IMG/VR virus record: IMGVR_UViG_3300031658_000005
Span: 1 to 62,507 of that record
Strand: one strand, 5' to 3'
DNA from: a virus
DNA length: 62,507 nt
The position numbers were made by a program, and so were the translations under genes. The notes under the pieces were generated by a model. It searched no databases. It was not told the DNA's origin and saw nothing but the letters and a program-made list of their open reading frames with translations. Below, in pieces: positions 17,999 through 25,848 of the stretch (position 1 is its first letter; the number at the start of each line of letters is the position of its first letter).

Positions 17999-18841
17999 TT
18001 AAAATTTAATTTGTTTAAAACAGCTGAAGTCGTGCTTATCTATAAACCCCTCTTTTTGTTGTAAGATTTTATATCTATACCAATCATTTAAAAATTTGTC
18101 AAAGTTTATACATTCTTTTATTTCGTCATTCAATCTATATCTGAAGCATTCCTCAATTGAGGGCAAACAAAATGGGTTAAGCCCCTCCTTTTTAATGAGT
18201 TCAATTAATTTAGAACGATTCAGGTATCTTTCGTTTACTAACTCTATATCATCTTCAAATCCTAATAAAAGATGATTAGTGTTAGGAAAAAAATAGTATT
18301 TAAAATTATGATCAATGAAATATAGAGGGTCTTGTCTTTTCTCTGACCTAATATTTTTTTGAAACCCCTCCTCCCAAAAGGATTGCTTGGAAAGTTCTAG
18401 AGACTTTGTCACTCCAGAAATCCCTTCGTGAGGGTTGTTTACAAATGCTGTTTGCTCATTGAATTTAAATAAAAATCTTTTATTATGCAAGTATACTCCA
18501 TCTACTCCTGAATAATCAAGGTATGAACAAATACTCTTTAATTTCCCAGTAAAATCTGGAGAAAGTCTTTCTAAGGTATCTATTGTAAGAAACCAATCTC
18601 CGACTTCCATGTAACTCTGAAATAACGAGTGATTCCTGCTGAAGTCCAATCTATTGCACCATTTAGTGTAAATTATCTCTCCCTGACCCTTTACGCTTTC
18701 CAAGTAATCTGCCCCATCATCCTTGGGGTAATGAAAAGTCCAAATAAGACCATCAAAGTCATCTTTAATTGGGTCGATTAATTCTTGAAGATCTTGTTTA
18801 TGACCCTCCGTAGTTATACCTATTAACCAAAGTTTGTTCAT
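17999..18841 (-). CDS. Glycosyltransferase-like protein
   Basis: 280 residues. It opens MNKLWLIGITTEGHKQDL. The pattern CNRLDFSRNHSLFQSYMEVGDWFLTIDTLERL matches the GT2-like arrangement in which an early Asn/His stretch precedes a D-x-x acidic motif (here TIDTLE). It lies directly between two similar proteins in the same operon. Sequence similarity among the group is low by eye, so they probably act on different linkages. Confidence 0.55.
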   Translation of the reverse strand: MNKLWLIGITTEGHKQDLQELIDPIKDDFDGLIWTFHYPKDDGADYLESVKGQGEIIYTKWCNRLDFSRNHSLFQSYMEVGDWFLTIDTLERLSPDFTGKLKSICSYLDYSGVDGVYLHNKRFLFKFNEQTAFVNNPHEGISGVTKSLELSKQSFWEEGFQKNIRSEKRQDPLYFIDHNFKYYFFPNTNHLLLGFEDDIELVNERYLNRSKLIELIKKEGLNPFCLPSIEECFRYRLNDEIKECINFDKFLNDWYRYKILQQKEGFIDKHDFSCFKQIKF

Positions 18842-19572
18842 CCTATATGTTCTGTGTAAATTTTTTCAGGATCAAAGAATGAAAATGGAGTATTGCTATT
18901 GCTCATGGGTTTCAAAAGATGTCCAGACATTAACTCGCAATGATAAGACCCAAGTTTATCTAAATATTGTTGAGCTGCCTTCCATGCAATAAATATTTCG
19001 TTAGTCCTGCTGATATTAGGTTGAAAAGTAAAAGTAGGACCATATTGAGTGTAATTTACAGCTTGAGTTAAAATATCTCCAGTCTCCTTGTGACTATCTC
19101 CATCTGGAGGTCCATATTCTTCGCTCCGATTAAGTCTTACACAAAGTTGATCAGGATTATTGTCTAGAAATTCTAGGCATTCCTCAATAACTTGTTTTAG
19201 GCAGATTTTTGAATTTATTAAATTATCATCCTCTAGCCACAAAGAATATTTTTGTTTTCTTATTTCTTTGTCCGAATATGCTTTATAGATATCTTTAAAA
19301 TACCCAGCGGAATGCGACAAGTGATTCTCGCTATGATATACTATATTTTCTTTAGACTCTATAACTCTAATATCAACAGAATTGCAAAATGCTTTTATCT
19401 CATCTGCCACTTTTTCTTCTCCGTCTCTCGTCTTTAAATGCAAGAGCTTGTTGGCAAATAAATTAAAATCTATCTGATCATAAAGATTAGTAATGCAATC
19501 TTTGTAAGTGTGCTTGCCACCATGACCCATGGTAGTGCAAAAAACTATTAGATTTAAGGGTAATTTAGACAT
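18838..19572 (-). CDS. Glycosyltransferase-like protein, first gene of the transferase operon
   Basis: 244 residues with YSLWLEDDNLIN, an acidic DxD-like motif typical of GT-A transferases, and an N-terminal VFCTTMGHGGKHTYKDCITNLY segment. It is the first gene after a sigma70-like promoter at 19650-19677, with a leader of about 70 nt. A hairpin at 19575-19612 sits right before the ATG and could control translation. The four transferase genes downstream and the sugar enzymes are probably transcribed with it. Confidence 0.6.
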   Translation of the reverse strand: MSKLPLNLIVFCTTMGHGGKHTYKDCITNLYDQIDFNLFANKLLHLKTRDGEEKVADEIKAFCNSVDIRVIESKENIVYHSENHLSHSAGYFKDIYKAYSDKEIRKQKYSLWLEDDNLINSKICLKQVIEECLEFLDNNPDQLCVRLNRSEEYGPPDGDSHKETGDILTQAVNYTQYGPTFTFQPNISRTNEIFIAWKAAQQYLDKLGSYHCELMSGHLLKPMSNSNTPFSFFDPEKIYTEHIG

Positions 19573-19574
19573 GG

Positions 19575-19612
19575 AATCTCTAGGATTTATGGAAAATAAA
19601 GACTTAGAGATT
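19575..19612 (-). promoter_or_regulatory. Hairpin in the leader of the transferase operon, next to the start codon
   Basis: On the minus strand AATCTCTA (19612-19605) and TAGAGATT (19582-19575) are perfect complements around a 22-nt loop. The second arm ends two bases before the ATG of the first transferase gene. Folding would bury the region where ribosomes bind. There is no T-run, so it is not a terminator. Regulation is inference. Confidence 0.45.
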
Positions 19613-19649
19613 ACTGTCGCCTCAAGTAGATAAAATCTTAACCTTCCAT

Positions 19650-19677
19650 ATTATAGCAAAGAAAAAAGAGAAATCAA
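19650..19677 (-). promoter_or_regulatory. Sigma70-like promoter for the glycosyltransferase operon
   Basis: On the minus strand TTGATT (19677-19672), a 16-bp spacer and a perfect TATAAT (19655-19650). It lies in the 117-bp gap after nrdA, the only sizeable gap in this 22-kb run. The transcript would start near 19643 and have a leader of about 70 nt. The same TTGATT hexamer recurs at three other promoters in the window. Confidence 0.75.
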
Positions 19678-19689
19678 TTATTTTTGTCT

Positions 19690-21333
19690 TTATGCTTCGC
19701 AAGACTTGCATTCCATTAAAGATCTCGATAATTCTTGGCTTGGATTAGAACTTCTTTGGTAATATAGACCTTTTACTCCATTCTCCCAAGCGTAAATCAT
19801 AAGCTGGTTAACTTCTTTTAAGGGAGTTTTTGGGGCTATCATCAAATTGAGAGATTGACCTTGGTCCAAGTATTTTTGTCTCTGCGCTGCTTGAATAACT
19901 ATTTCTTTTTGAGATATCTCTCCAAATGTCTTGAATACTTCCTTGTCTTCGTCAGACATAAAGCTCAAATGCTGAACAGAGCCTCCTGCCACAAGAATGC
20001 CCAGCCAAATCTCATCGTTGTCCTTATTGTATTCTGATAATACATCCTTTAAATAAGGGTTTTTGTAAGTAAACTTGCCTTTAGCAAGGTTTTTAACAAA
20101 GTAATTTGAGTTTAAGGGTTCAATTGAAGGTGAGACTTGCCCAAGAATAAATGAACTGCTAGTAGTCGGAGCTATCGCTAAAGTTGTTGTATTGCGGCGA
20201 CCATAGTTTTCCGCATATATAGGACCACCCAAAAGATCAAATAATTCTTCTGTCGCTTTATCACTTCGTTTCCTGATTTCTTTGAAAATAGAGCTATTAG
20301 CTAACTTTGCTTCCATACTCTCGAATCCAATCTTCTTGCTTTGTAGGTAGGAGTGCCAGCCAAGAACCCCCATTCCTAAAGCTCGATGCCGTCTAGCAAA
20401 GTCATGAGAAGGTCTCATAAAAGGAATATCTTTAGTCTTTTGTATATACTCTTCCATTACCGCATCAAGAAACATCGTCAAGGTTTCAACCGCATCAGTC
20501 TTAATTATCTCGTCCCACCTAACTAGGTTTAAGGATGATAGGCAGCAAACAAAAGACTCTTCTTCTATAGAGGGTAAGCTGATCTCGTTACAAAGATTAG
20601 AGGCATATATCTCCATCTCATTGTCTTTGTAGCAGTCTGGCGCTTGATTATTTGCAGTGTCTTTGAAAAACAAATATGGATACCCTGTTTCAAATCTTTT
20701 TTTAATTACTGAAGCCCAGATCTGACGTTTGTCAGCATCTCCATCAATCATTGATTTCATCCAATCATCTCCAACTGTAACTCCAAAGGACATTTCTTGA
20801 ATGGCGTTCCCCTCACTTCGGATGCGAAGAAACTCCTTAATATCGGGATGCTCAATGGGCAAGTAAGCAGCAAAGGAGCCTCGTCGGACATTTCCTTGAG
20901 AAACAACAGCGGCCACTTTATCAAATAGCTCCATGAAATGCACCGCCCCAGATGACTCTCCACCAGAATTAATTTTTGCTCCCCGACCCCGAAGGTCTCC
21001 AAAGTAAGCAGAGGTTCCAGAACCATGTTTGGTCTGCATTCCAACTTCGCTTTGTTTAGCTAGGATTCCATCCATTCTGTCTGGCACATAAACCCCATTG
21101 CAAGAAATAGGCAACCCCCTTTTTCTTCCGAAGTTAGACCAAACAGGAGAAGCGAGAGAGTAAAATCCCTGCTTCATATAAGACTCGAATTTATCAGAAA
21201 ACCCCTCAATTCCCAAGTATCCTTGAGCAGTGTCACATATAGATTTAATTCTTTCTTCTGGAGTTTCCCCTTTCAAATACCCTCGCTCAAGAAAAACTCT
21301 TGAATCCTCATTTAGCCAATAATAATCTTTCAT
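19690..21333 (-). CDS. nrdA: Ribonucleotide reductase class I, catalytic subunit
   Basis: 547 residues. It keeps the active-site cysteines C78 (PISCNG), C248 (NLCNEISLP, thiyl radical) and C263/C264, the radical-transfer tyrosine pair Y524-Y525 (GLYYQRSS) and the C-terminal redox pair C542/C545 (CKSC). No N-terminal ATP-cone is present: the protein begins almost directly with the catalytic fold, unlike the 750-760 residue E. coli and T4 enzymes. dATP feedback through a cone is therefore absent. It reduces ribonucleotides for phage DNA synthesis and lies right after nrdB. Confidence 0.95.
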   Translation of the reverse strand: MKDYYWLNEDSRVFLERGYLKGETPEERIKSICDTAQGYLGIEGFSDKFESYMKQGFYSLASPVWSNFGRKRGLPISCNGVYVPDRMDGILAKQSEVGMQTKHGSGTSAYFGDLRGRGAKINSGGESSGAVHFMELFDKVAAVVSQGNVRRGSFAAYLPIEHPDIKEFLRIRSEGNAIQEMSFGVTVGDDWMKSMIDGDADKRQIWASVIKKRFETGYPYLFFKDTANNQAPDCYKDNEMEIYASNLCNEISLPSIEEESFVCCLSSLNLVRWDEIIKTDAVETLTMFLDAVMEEYIQKTKDIPFMRPSHDFARRHRALGMGVLGWHSYLQSKKIGFESMEAKLANSSIFKEIRKRSDKATEELFDLLGGPIYAENYGRRNTTTLAIAPTTSSSFILGQVSPSIEPLNSNYFVKNLAKGKFTYKNPYLKDVLSEYNKDNDEIWLGILVAGGSVQHLSFMSDEDKEVFKTFGEISQKEIVIQAAQRQKYLDQGQSLNLMIAPKTPLKEVNQLMIYAWENGVKGLYYQRSSNPSQELSRSLMECKSCEA

Positions 21334-22305
21334 TTAAAAAAGTTCGTCTGCATTGAAGACTTGTGAATTCTTGGAATATTCCACAGGCCTAGAATAAAAG
21401 AAGTCTGTAGCGTTATTGCCGTGCAACTCCTCCTCAAACCAGAGAGTATCTCTTAATAAATTTTTATCAACCTCAAAAGGTTGTTTGAAACCGATTTGTC
21501 GCATGGAGTCATTAATTCTATTTTTAATAAACTCCTTGACGAGGACTGAATTAAGACCTTTTTGGCTGATTCCATTAATCATCCAGTCTACAATTTGACT
21601 TTCTGCATTAAAAGCTTGCCCAGCTTCGTGTAAAATCCTCTCCTCCAGCTCTTCGTCAAAAAGCTCAGGATGCTCTTCTCTAATAGTGTTGATAAGCTTC
21701 ATCCCAACAAGGCCATGTAGGTTCTCTTCATTACGAGTGTATTTAACCTGCTGGTCAGTGTCCTTTAGAACATTTTTATTGCGAGCAAACCAGTTTATGA
21801 TGTAAAATTGGGAAAACAACGACACGTTCTCTACAAAAAGAGTGAATAGGATTAAGGCGTAAACATATTGCTTCTTGCTATTCTTGTAGAACTTATGGGT
21901 ATATTTACGCAAATAGCTTACTCTACCCTCAATAAAGTCCAGCTTTAAGTTTTCTTCAAACACATCTTCTAAACCAAGAACCTCTAAAAGTCGCTCATAA
22001 GCATTATTGTGAATGACTTCGACGTTAGCCATTACAAAACCTAAATCGCTCAAAGAAGGATGGGGGAGATTATCTCCTAATTTGCTCCAAAACTTCTTAA
22101 CAGCTACTTCGATTTGACCAATTGCCGAAAGAGTTCGCACAATTATTTCTTTCTCCTGATCATTTAGAACAACATTGAAATCTTGAATATCAGAGGTGAA
22201 GCTAAATTCCTTGTCGGTCCAAAATCCGTTGTGCATTGCTTCAATAAATTCTCCTGCCCATGGATAATGGTCAGGCTTTCTGGAGATTTGTTCGTCAAAG
22301 ATCAT
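21334..22305 (-). CDS. nrdB: Ribonucleotide reductase class I, radical subunit
   Basis: 323 residues. Metal ligands and radical Tyr follow the R2 order: E66 (IGQIEVAVKKFW), then E96, H99 and Y103 in VEVIHNNAY, then FVENVSLF and RNEENLHGLVGM. Glu rather than Asp at the first ligand and the IEVAVKKFW context look like Bacteroidetes-type R2 proteins, but the ATP-cone found on many of those is missing. It is the first gene after a promoter at 22321-22348. A GTGTAA element (22315-22320) lies nine bases before the ATG. Confidence 0.95.
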   Translation of the reverse strand: MIFDEQISRKPDHYPWAGEFIEAMHNGFWTDKEFSFTSDIQDFNVVLNDQEKEIIVRTLSAIGQIEVAVKKFWSKLGDNLPHPSLSDLGFVMANVEVIHNNAYERLLEVLGLEDVFEENLKLDFIEGRVSYLRKYTHKFYKNSKKQYVYALILFTLFVENVSLFSQFYIINWFARNKNVLKDTDQQVKYTRNEENLHGLVGMKLINTIREEHPELFDEELEERILHEAGQAFNAESQIVDWMINGISQKGLNSVLVKEFIKNRINDSMRQIGFKQPFEVDKNLLRDTLWFEEELHGNNATDFFYSRPVEYSKNSQVFNADELF

Positions 22306-22320
22306 CTTATAATTTTACAC

Positions 22321-22348
22321 AGGATATTCCCCTCTAGAACTGCGTCAA
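22321..22348 (-). promoter_or_regulatory. Promoter of nrdBA
   Basis: On the minus strand TTGACG (22348-22343), 16 bp, TATCCT (22326-22321). The leader to the nrdB ATG is 15 nt and contains GTGTAA. The -35 is near consensus while the -10 is weak, so it may need an activator or the phage sigma-like factor. Confidence 0.5.
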
Positions 22349-22421
22349 CCTTATTTTTAAGAAAAATAGCTCCGCTCATTAAATTAATATAACGTAAGGG
22401 ACACGTAGCCATTATTATTTT

Positions 22422-22469
22422 AATACGTATCCAATACGAGCATTTTGAATACGGGCGTTTCCAATACGA
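22422..22469 (+). repeat. Iterated AATACG repeats in the divergent control region
   Basis: AATACG occurs at 22422, 22433, 22448 and 22463, and the 10-mer TCCAATACGA is repeated exactly at 22430-22439 and 22460-22469, a 30-bp period (about three helical turns). The cluster lies between the nrdB promoter and the sigma-factor promoter in a 260-bp non-coding gap. Such spacing suits a DNA-binding protein controlling both operons or initiating replication. Function is inferred. Confidence 0.6.
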
Positions 22470-22529
22470 TATTCTCTATTGTAAGGATATATTTTCAGCC
22501 GTCAAGAATAAAGTATTTTTTTATTTTTC

Positions 22530-22557
22530 TTGATTTTCTTCCTTTTTCCCGTATAGT
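22530..22557 (+). promoter_or_regulatory. Promoter of the sigma-like gene operon (possibly leaderless)
   Basis: TTGATT at 22530-22535, 16-bp spacer, TATAGT at 22552-22557. The GTG start at 22566 lies only eight bases after the -10, so the transcript would begin at or next to the start codon. No Shine-Dalgarno sequence is present. Confidence 0.65.
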
Positions 22558-22565
22558 AAGTAAAA

Positions 22566-23162
22566 GTGATTAAGAGTTTAACAGATTTAGATCTAACCTT
22601 ATTGATTAAGGAAGATAATGACGAGAATGCTTTGAATGAGTTGATTTCTAGGCATTCGGGAATTTACGTGGACATGCTCTACAAATTTGGATCTAGTTGC
22701 CTGACTCAAACCCAAGTGTCTGATATTATGGGGGAAAAAGACTATGTCATCTATAAGGCTGCTTTAGAATACGACGAAACTAGAGCTAAGTTTTCCACAC
22801 ATCTTGCAAATAAGACAAAATACATGTGTCTTACTCAAAAAACCAAGAATAAAAATAACAAGGTTACAGGAAATTTTGACGAAATACAATTTTGCCAAAA
22901 AGATAAATCTTATACTCCAGATAAATCTTGCCGATTAAATGACTGCTTCAGCAGAATCATTAATTTAATAGAATTACATAAAGACAAGCGTTTAAAGATA
23001 ATTTTCCATGAGAGATATTTTTGTGGACCAAAGGGCAAGTTAAAACCTTGGAAAGATATAGCTCAAATGATAAATTTGTCTGCTCAAGGATGTATAAATA
23101 TTCATAATAGAGCTATAAAAGAATTAAGTCAAAAAATAGATGATGAAAAAATTAAATTTTGA
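22566..23162 (+). CDS. Sigma-70-family-like transcription factor
   Basis: 198 residues from GTG. The segment ALEYDETRAKFSTHLANKTKYMC matches sigma region 2 (core binding and -10 contact), and WKDIAQMINLSAQGCINIH is a helix-turn-helix like region 4. The middle is a short linker with cysteines. It is the first gene of the plus-strand module and may redirect host RNA polymerase to phage promoters. It is very different from the second sigma-like protein at 60342-61019. The divergent position next to nrdB and the iterated repeats suggests it is itself regulated. Confidence 0.7.
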   Translation: MIKSLTDLDLTLLIKEDNDENALNELISRHSGIYVDMLYKFGSSCLTQTQVSDIMGEKDYVIYKAALEYDETRAKFSTHLANKTKYMCLTQKTKNKNNKVTGNFDEIQFCQKDKSYTPDKSCRLNDCFSRIINLIELHKDKRLKIIFHERYFCGPKGKLKPWKDIAQMINLSAQGCINIHNRAIKELSQKIDDEKIKF

Positions 23163-24228
23163 AGGGCCAATAAACTCTCTTAGCTTAGGAAATGTGACAA
23201 TTAATTTTCTAAGAGAGCTAAAAGAAAGAGATATTGATATTTCATTATTCCCTATAGGAGAAAAAGGAGACTTTTCTGCTTACGATAAAATACCTGAAGA
23301 ATTTCGGCAGTGGGTAAGCAATTCAGCTTCAGTAAGACTTAAGAATCTAGACAAAGAAACTCCCTCATTGAAGATTTGGCACATTAACGGTTCAGAAAAA
23401 ACTCTACCCAATCAATTCTTATACACTTTTTACGAATTAGATTCGCCCACCAAAGAAGAAGTAAATATCGTCAAACTACAAAAACATGTATTTTTCTCAT
23501 CATCAGAAGCGGCGAAAGCCTTTAAACAAAAAGGTTGCAATAATATTAGCCATGTCCCTCTTGGCTTTGATACGGATTTCCATGAAACGAAAAAAGAATA
23601 CTTAAAAGATACTATCCATTTTGGTCTTGTGGGAAAGTTTGAACGAAGAAAAAACACACAAGCAATCATACAACTATGGACTAAAAAGTTTGGCAATGAC
23701 CCCAAGTATCAACTTTCTTGCTTGGTGAAAAATCCATTCTTTAATGAGAAGCAAATGTCTCAGGCAATTTTTAATTCTCTTGGTGGTCAGTCTTGGTCAA
23801 ACGTTAATTTCTTACCTCACCTTAAGACCAATTCAGAAGTTAATGATTTCATTAATTCAATTGATATAGATCTTTCTGGCCTTTCTAATGCTGAAGGCTG
23901 GAATTTACCGTCTTTTAATGCTACAGCCCTTGGTAAATGGTCTTTGGTAAGTAATTGTTCTGCCCATAAAGACTGGGCAACAAAAGAAAACTGCATTTTA
24001 GTAGAGCCAGCTGGCAAACAACCTTGTTACGATAACTTCTTCTTCAAGGAAGGTTTACCATTTAATCAGGGAGAATATTTTAAATTAAAAGCAGACGATA
24101 TTGAAAAAGGTTTTGAGGAAGCCCTAGAAAAAGTGGGACAAAAGAACACAGAAGGGACAAAATTGCGTGACAATTTTTCCTACTCTAAATCTATCGATGC
24201 GATTTTATCCCGTATTTACGAAGAATAA
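23140..24228 (+). CDS. Glycosyltransferase, GT-B (GT4-like)
   Basis: 362 residues overlapping the sigma-like gene by 23 nt; ATG 23143 is an equally good start. The donor domain begins HFGLVGKFERRKNTQAII, and LSNAEGWNLPSFNATALGKW is the E-containing motif of GT4 enzymes. The N-terminal acceptor half is divergent. Unlike the minus-strand transferases it sits in the plus-strand module with Hsp20 and SSB genes, so it may be expressed at a different time. Confidence 0.82.
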   Translation: MMKKLNFEGPINSLSLGNVTINFLRELKERDIDISLFPIGEKGDFSAYDKIPEEFRQWVSNSASVRLKNLDKETPSLKIWHINGSEKTLPNQFLYTFYELDSPTKEEVNIVKLQKHVFFSSSEAAKAFKQKGCNNISHVPLGFDTDFHETKKEYLKDTIHFGLVGKFERRKNTQAIIQLWTKKFGNDPKYQLSCLVKNPFFNEKQMSQAIFNSLGGQSWSNVNFLPHLKTNSEVNDFINSIDIDLSGLSNAEGWNLPSFNATALGKWSLVSNCSAHKDWATKENCILVEPAGKQPCYDNFFFKEGLPFNQGEYFKLKADDIEKGFEEALEKVGQKNTEGTKLRDNFSYSKSIDAILSRIYEE

Positions 24229-24259
24229 ATATTGGCACAGATTATGTTAAAGAAGAACC

Positions 24260-24574
24260 ATGAACAATTCATATAAAAAATATTCGAAAGACAGTTGGCA
24301 GAATAACACAGAAATAGCGCTCACTGACAACGGGAACGATTACGTGGCTGAATTCGAGCTAGCAGGATTCTCTAAAGAAGATCTTTCTGTTTCAGCAAAC
24401 GATGAAAGACTTTTTGTCAATGCTAAAAACGACACTAAACAAAAGGAATTCAAATTAAATTTATATGGGATTGTTTCTGTGGATAATATAGCATCAAACA
24501 TGAAGAATGGACTGTTAAAAATAACTCTTCCCAAGAAGAGTGTTGTAGGTAAAAGAAAAGTAGAAACCACGTAG
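24260..24574 (+). CDS. Small heat-shock protein Hsp20 (alpha-crystallin)
   Basis: 104 residues. YVAEFELAGFSKEDLSVSANDERLFVNA is the opening of the alpha-crystallin domain, and NGLLKITLPKK is the conserved C-terminal strand (consensus GxLxxxxPK). The N-terminal arm is short and no C-terminal IXI extension is clear. Hsp20 genes occur in many marine T4-like phages, where a virion-assembly or protein-holding role is assumed. Here it precedes a small structural-looking protein with a stop/start overlap. Confidence 0.88.
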   Translation: MNNSYKKYSKDSWQNNTEIALTDNGNDYVAEFELAGFSKEDLSVSANDERLFVNAKNDTKQKEFKLNLYGIVSVDNIASNMKNGLLKITLPKKSVVGKRKVETT

Positions 24575-24951
24575 TGCCAATATACATATACAAGCATCCC
24601 GCAAAAGACGAGTATGAGGAGGTTATTCAAGGAATGAATGACCTACATAGGTTTTTTAAAGATGGGAAAGAATGGAAGAGAGTATATCTTAGTCCAAATG
24701 CATCTATATCTAGCAATGACGACCCATTTAATCCCAACTCTTTTGTAGAAAAGACTGGGAAAATGAAGGGGACAGTTGGAGATATGATGAGTTATTCTGA
24801 AGAACTCAGCGAAAAAAGAGCGGATAAGCACGGGGGACAAGACCCAGTCCTTAAGCAACACTTCAAGGACTACGAGAAACAAGTGGGAAAAAAACACATT
24901 TCCGACAAGCCAAAATTATTTGAGGACAAATCGATGAAAATTGATTTTTAA
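24574..24951 (+). CDS. FmdB-like small protein without zinc cysteines, 125 aa
   Basis: The GTG start overlaps the Hsp20 stop by one base. The first 40 residues (MPIYIYKHPAKDEYEEVIQGM ... HRFFKDGKEWKRVYL) resemble the FmdB zinc-ribbon family but have no cysteines, so zinc cannot be held. The rest is hydrophilic, lysine-rich and low in hydrophobic content. It ends base to base against the convergent fibre gene. Function unknown. Confidence 0.6.
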   Translation: MPIYIYKHPAKDEYEEVIQGMNDLHRFFKDGKEWKRVYLSPNASISSNDDPFNPNSFVEKTGKMKGTVGDMMSYSEELSEKRADKHGGQDPVLKQHFKDYEKQVGKKHISDKPKLFEDKSMKIDF

Positions 24952-25809
24952 TTAAATTGGAGAGGTTAAACCTATCCCAGCCCAATGTCCTCCGCCTACT
25001 CCAGAGACAAATACGCATAAAGTATTTCCTGAAATAGCCAATGCTCCAGTCGCTTCTATTGCAGGTGAACCTTCAGAAGAACCCATGTCATTTCCAAGCC
25101 ATCTAGGTAAAGCAAAGCCTGTTTGAAATCTTGTTATTCCAGTTACAGTATGAGACCCATTGAACATTTCTTCATTTACTATAGTAGAACCACTAAGAAT
25201 TGCATCGCTTAAAACCTCAAGGTTGCCGCTAAATATTCCACTTGCCCCGTCTCCAACGTTTATACCTTGGTCAAAGTATGTGCTCCCACCTTCGAAAAAA
25301 TGGCCTGAGCTAAACTGTGCGTAAAAAGCATTCTGCTGAGTTACTGTTAAAGAGGTTGATGCTAGGTTGTCTTTTAAAACAGCGCTTCCCGTTGCAGTCT
25401 TAGTAAAAGTAACTCCATGTCCAGCCAAGCAAACATTTTCTTGGCTTCCCGTCTCAAACGAAATTGAATCTGCGCGGAAAATAGCATTATTAATACCGCT
25501 GATAGTGCTATTATTGGACGAAATTGCAAAATTATCATAGGCATTCGGTCCACCTCCAATAGCATTATTGCCACCCAAGAACAGAATATTCCCTAAGTTA
25601 GGATCGAAGGAATTATTTGAAAGAGGAGCTAATTCAGCGACCCTTCTTCCATTATTGGTTAAATTTCCTGTAAAAGAAAAGTCTCCCGTTAAACCCTTAG
25701 AAAGATTTAATTGAACTCCAGTATTACTTTGAACAATGTTTAAGTCTCCAGAATCACTAAAGAAAGTATGTAATTGGATTTGTTCTGGTTGAATTTTGTT
25801 GAATGCCAT
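24952..25809 (-). CDS. Fibre-like structural protein
   Basis: 285 residues rich in Gly, Ser, Thr and Asn with repeated short strands (LTGDFSFTGNLTNNG, GNILFLGGNNAIGGG, SGIFSGNLEVLSDA), typical of phage fibre or spike shafts. The end (HWAGIGLTSPI) is hydrophobic. It is the only minus-strand gene within the plus module and has its own promoter (25820-25848). The glycine- and asparagine-rich middle suggests a trimeric beta shaft. Receptor binding is inference. Confidence 0.65.
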   Translation of the reverse strand: MAFNKIQPEQIQLHTFFSDSGDLNIVQSNTGVQLNLSKGLTGDFSFTGNLTNNGRRVAELAPLSNNSFDPNLGNILFLGGNNAIGGGPNAYDNFAISSNNSTISGINNAIFRADSISFETGSQENVCLAGHGVTFTKTATGSAVLKDNLASTSLTVTQQNAFYAQFSSGHFFEGGSTYFDQGINVGDGASGIFSGNLEVLSDAILSGSTIVNEEMFNGSHTVTGITRFQTGFALPRWLGNDMGSSEGSPAIEATGALAISGNTLCVFVSGVGGGHWAGIGLTSPI

Positions 25810-25827
25810 GATACAATAGATTATCTT
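25799..25827 (+). promoter_or_regulatory. Promoter of the SSB-like gene, facing the fibre promoter
   Basis: TTGAAT at 25799-25804, 17 bp, TATCTT at 25822-25827, leader of about 15-20 nt to the ATG at 25848. Its -10 overlaps that of the opposing promoter within the dyad ATAGA-TTATCT-TCTAT (25816-25831). The two probably cannot fire at the same time. Confidence 0.5.
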
Positions 25828-25848
25828 CTATAAATTACACAAATTCAA
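25820..25848 (-). promoter_or_regulatory. Promoter of the fibre-like gene
   Basis: On the minus strand TTGAAT (25848-25843), 17 bp, GATAAT (25825-25820), with the ATG ten bases downstream of the -10. The -35 touches the first base of the opposing start codon. GTGTAA (25840-25835) lies inside the spacer. Confidence 0.55.

Noticed and set aside
19690-22305. Firm assignment of a Bacteroidetes host from the RNR type
   Set aside because: The best promoters have TTGATT/TATAAT rather than the TAnnTTTG pattern of that phylum, so the host is left open.
22306-22565. A tRNA or structured RNA in the largest intergenic gap
   Set aside because: No cloverleaf, anticodon arm or conserved stems were found, only promoters and short repeats.
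24340-24630. Minus-strand hydrophobic open frame opposite Hsp20
   Set aside because: Hsp20 on the plus strand has clear family motifs; the hydrophobic frame is its antisense image.
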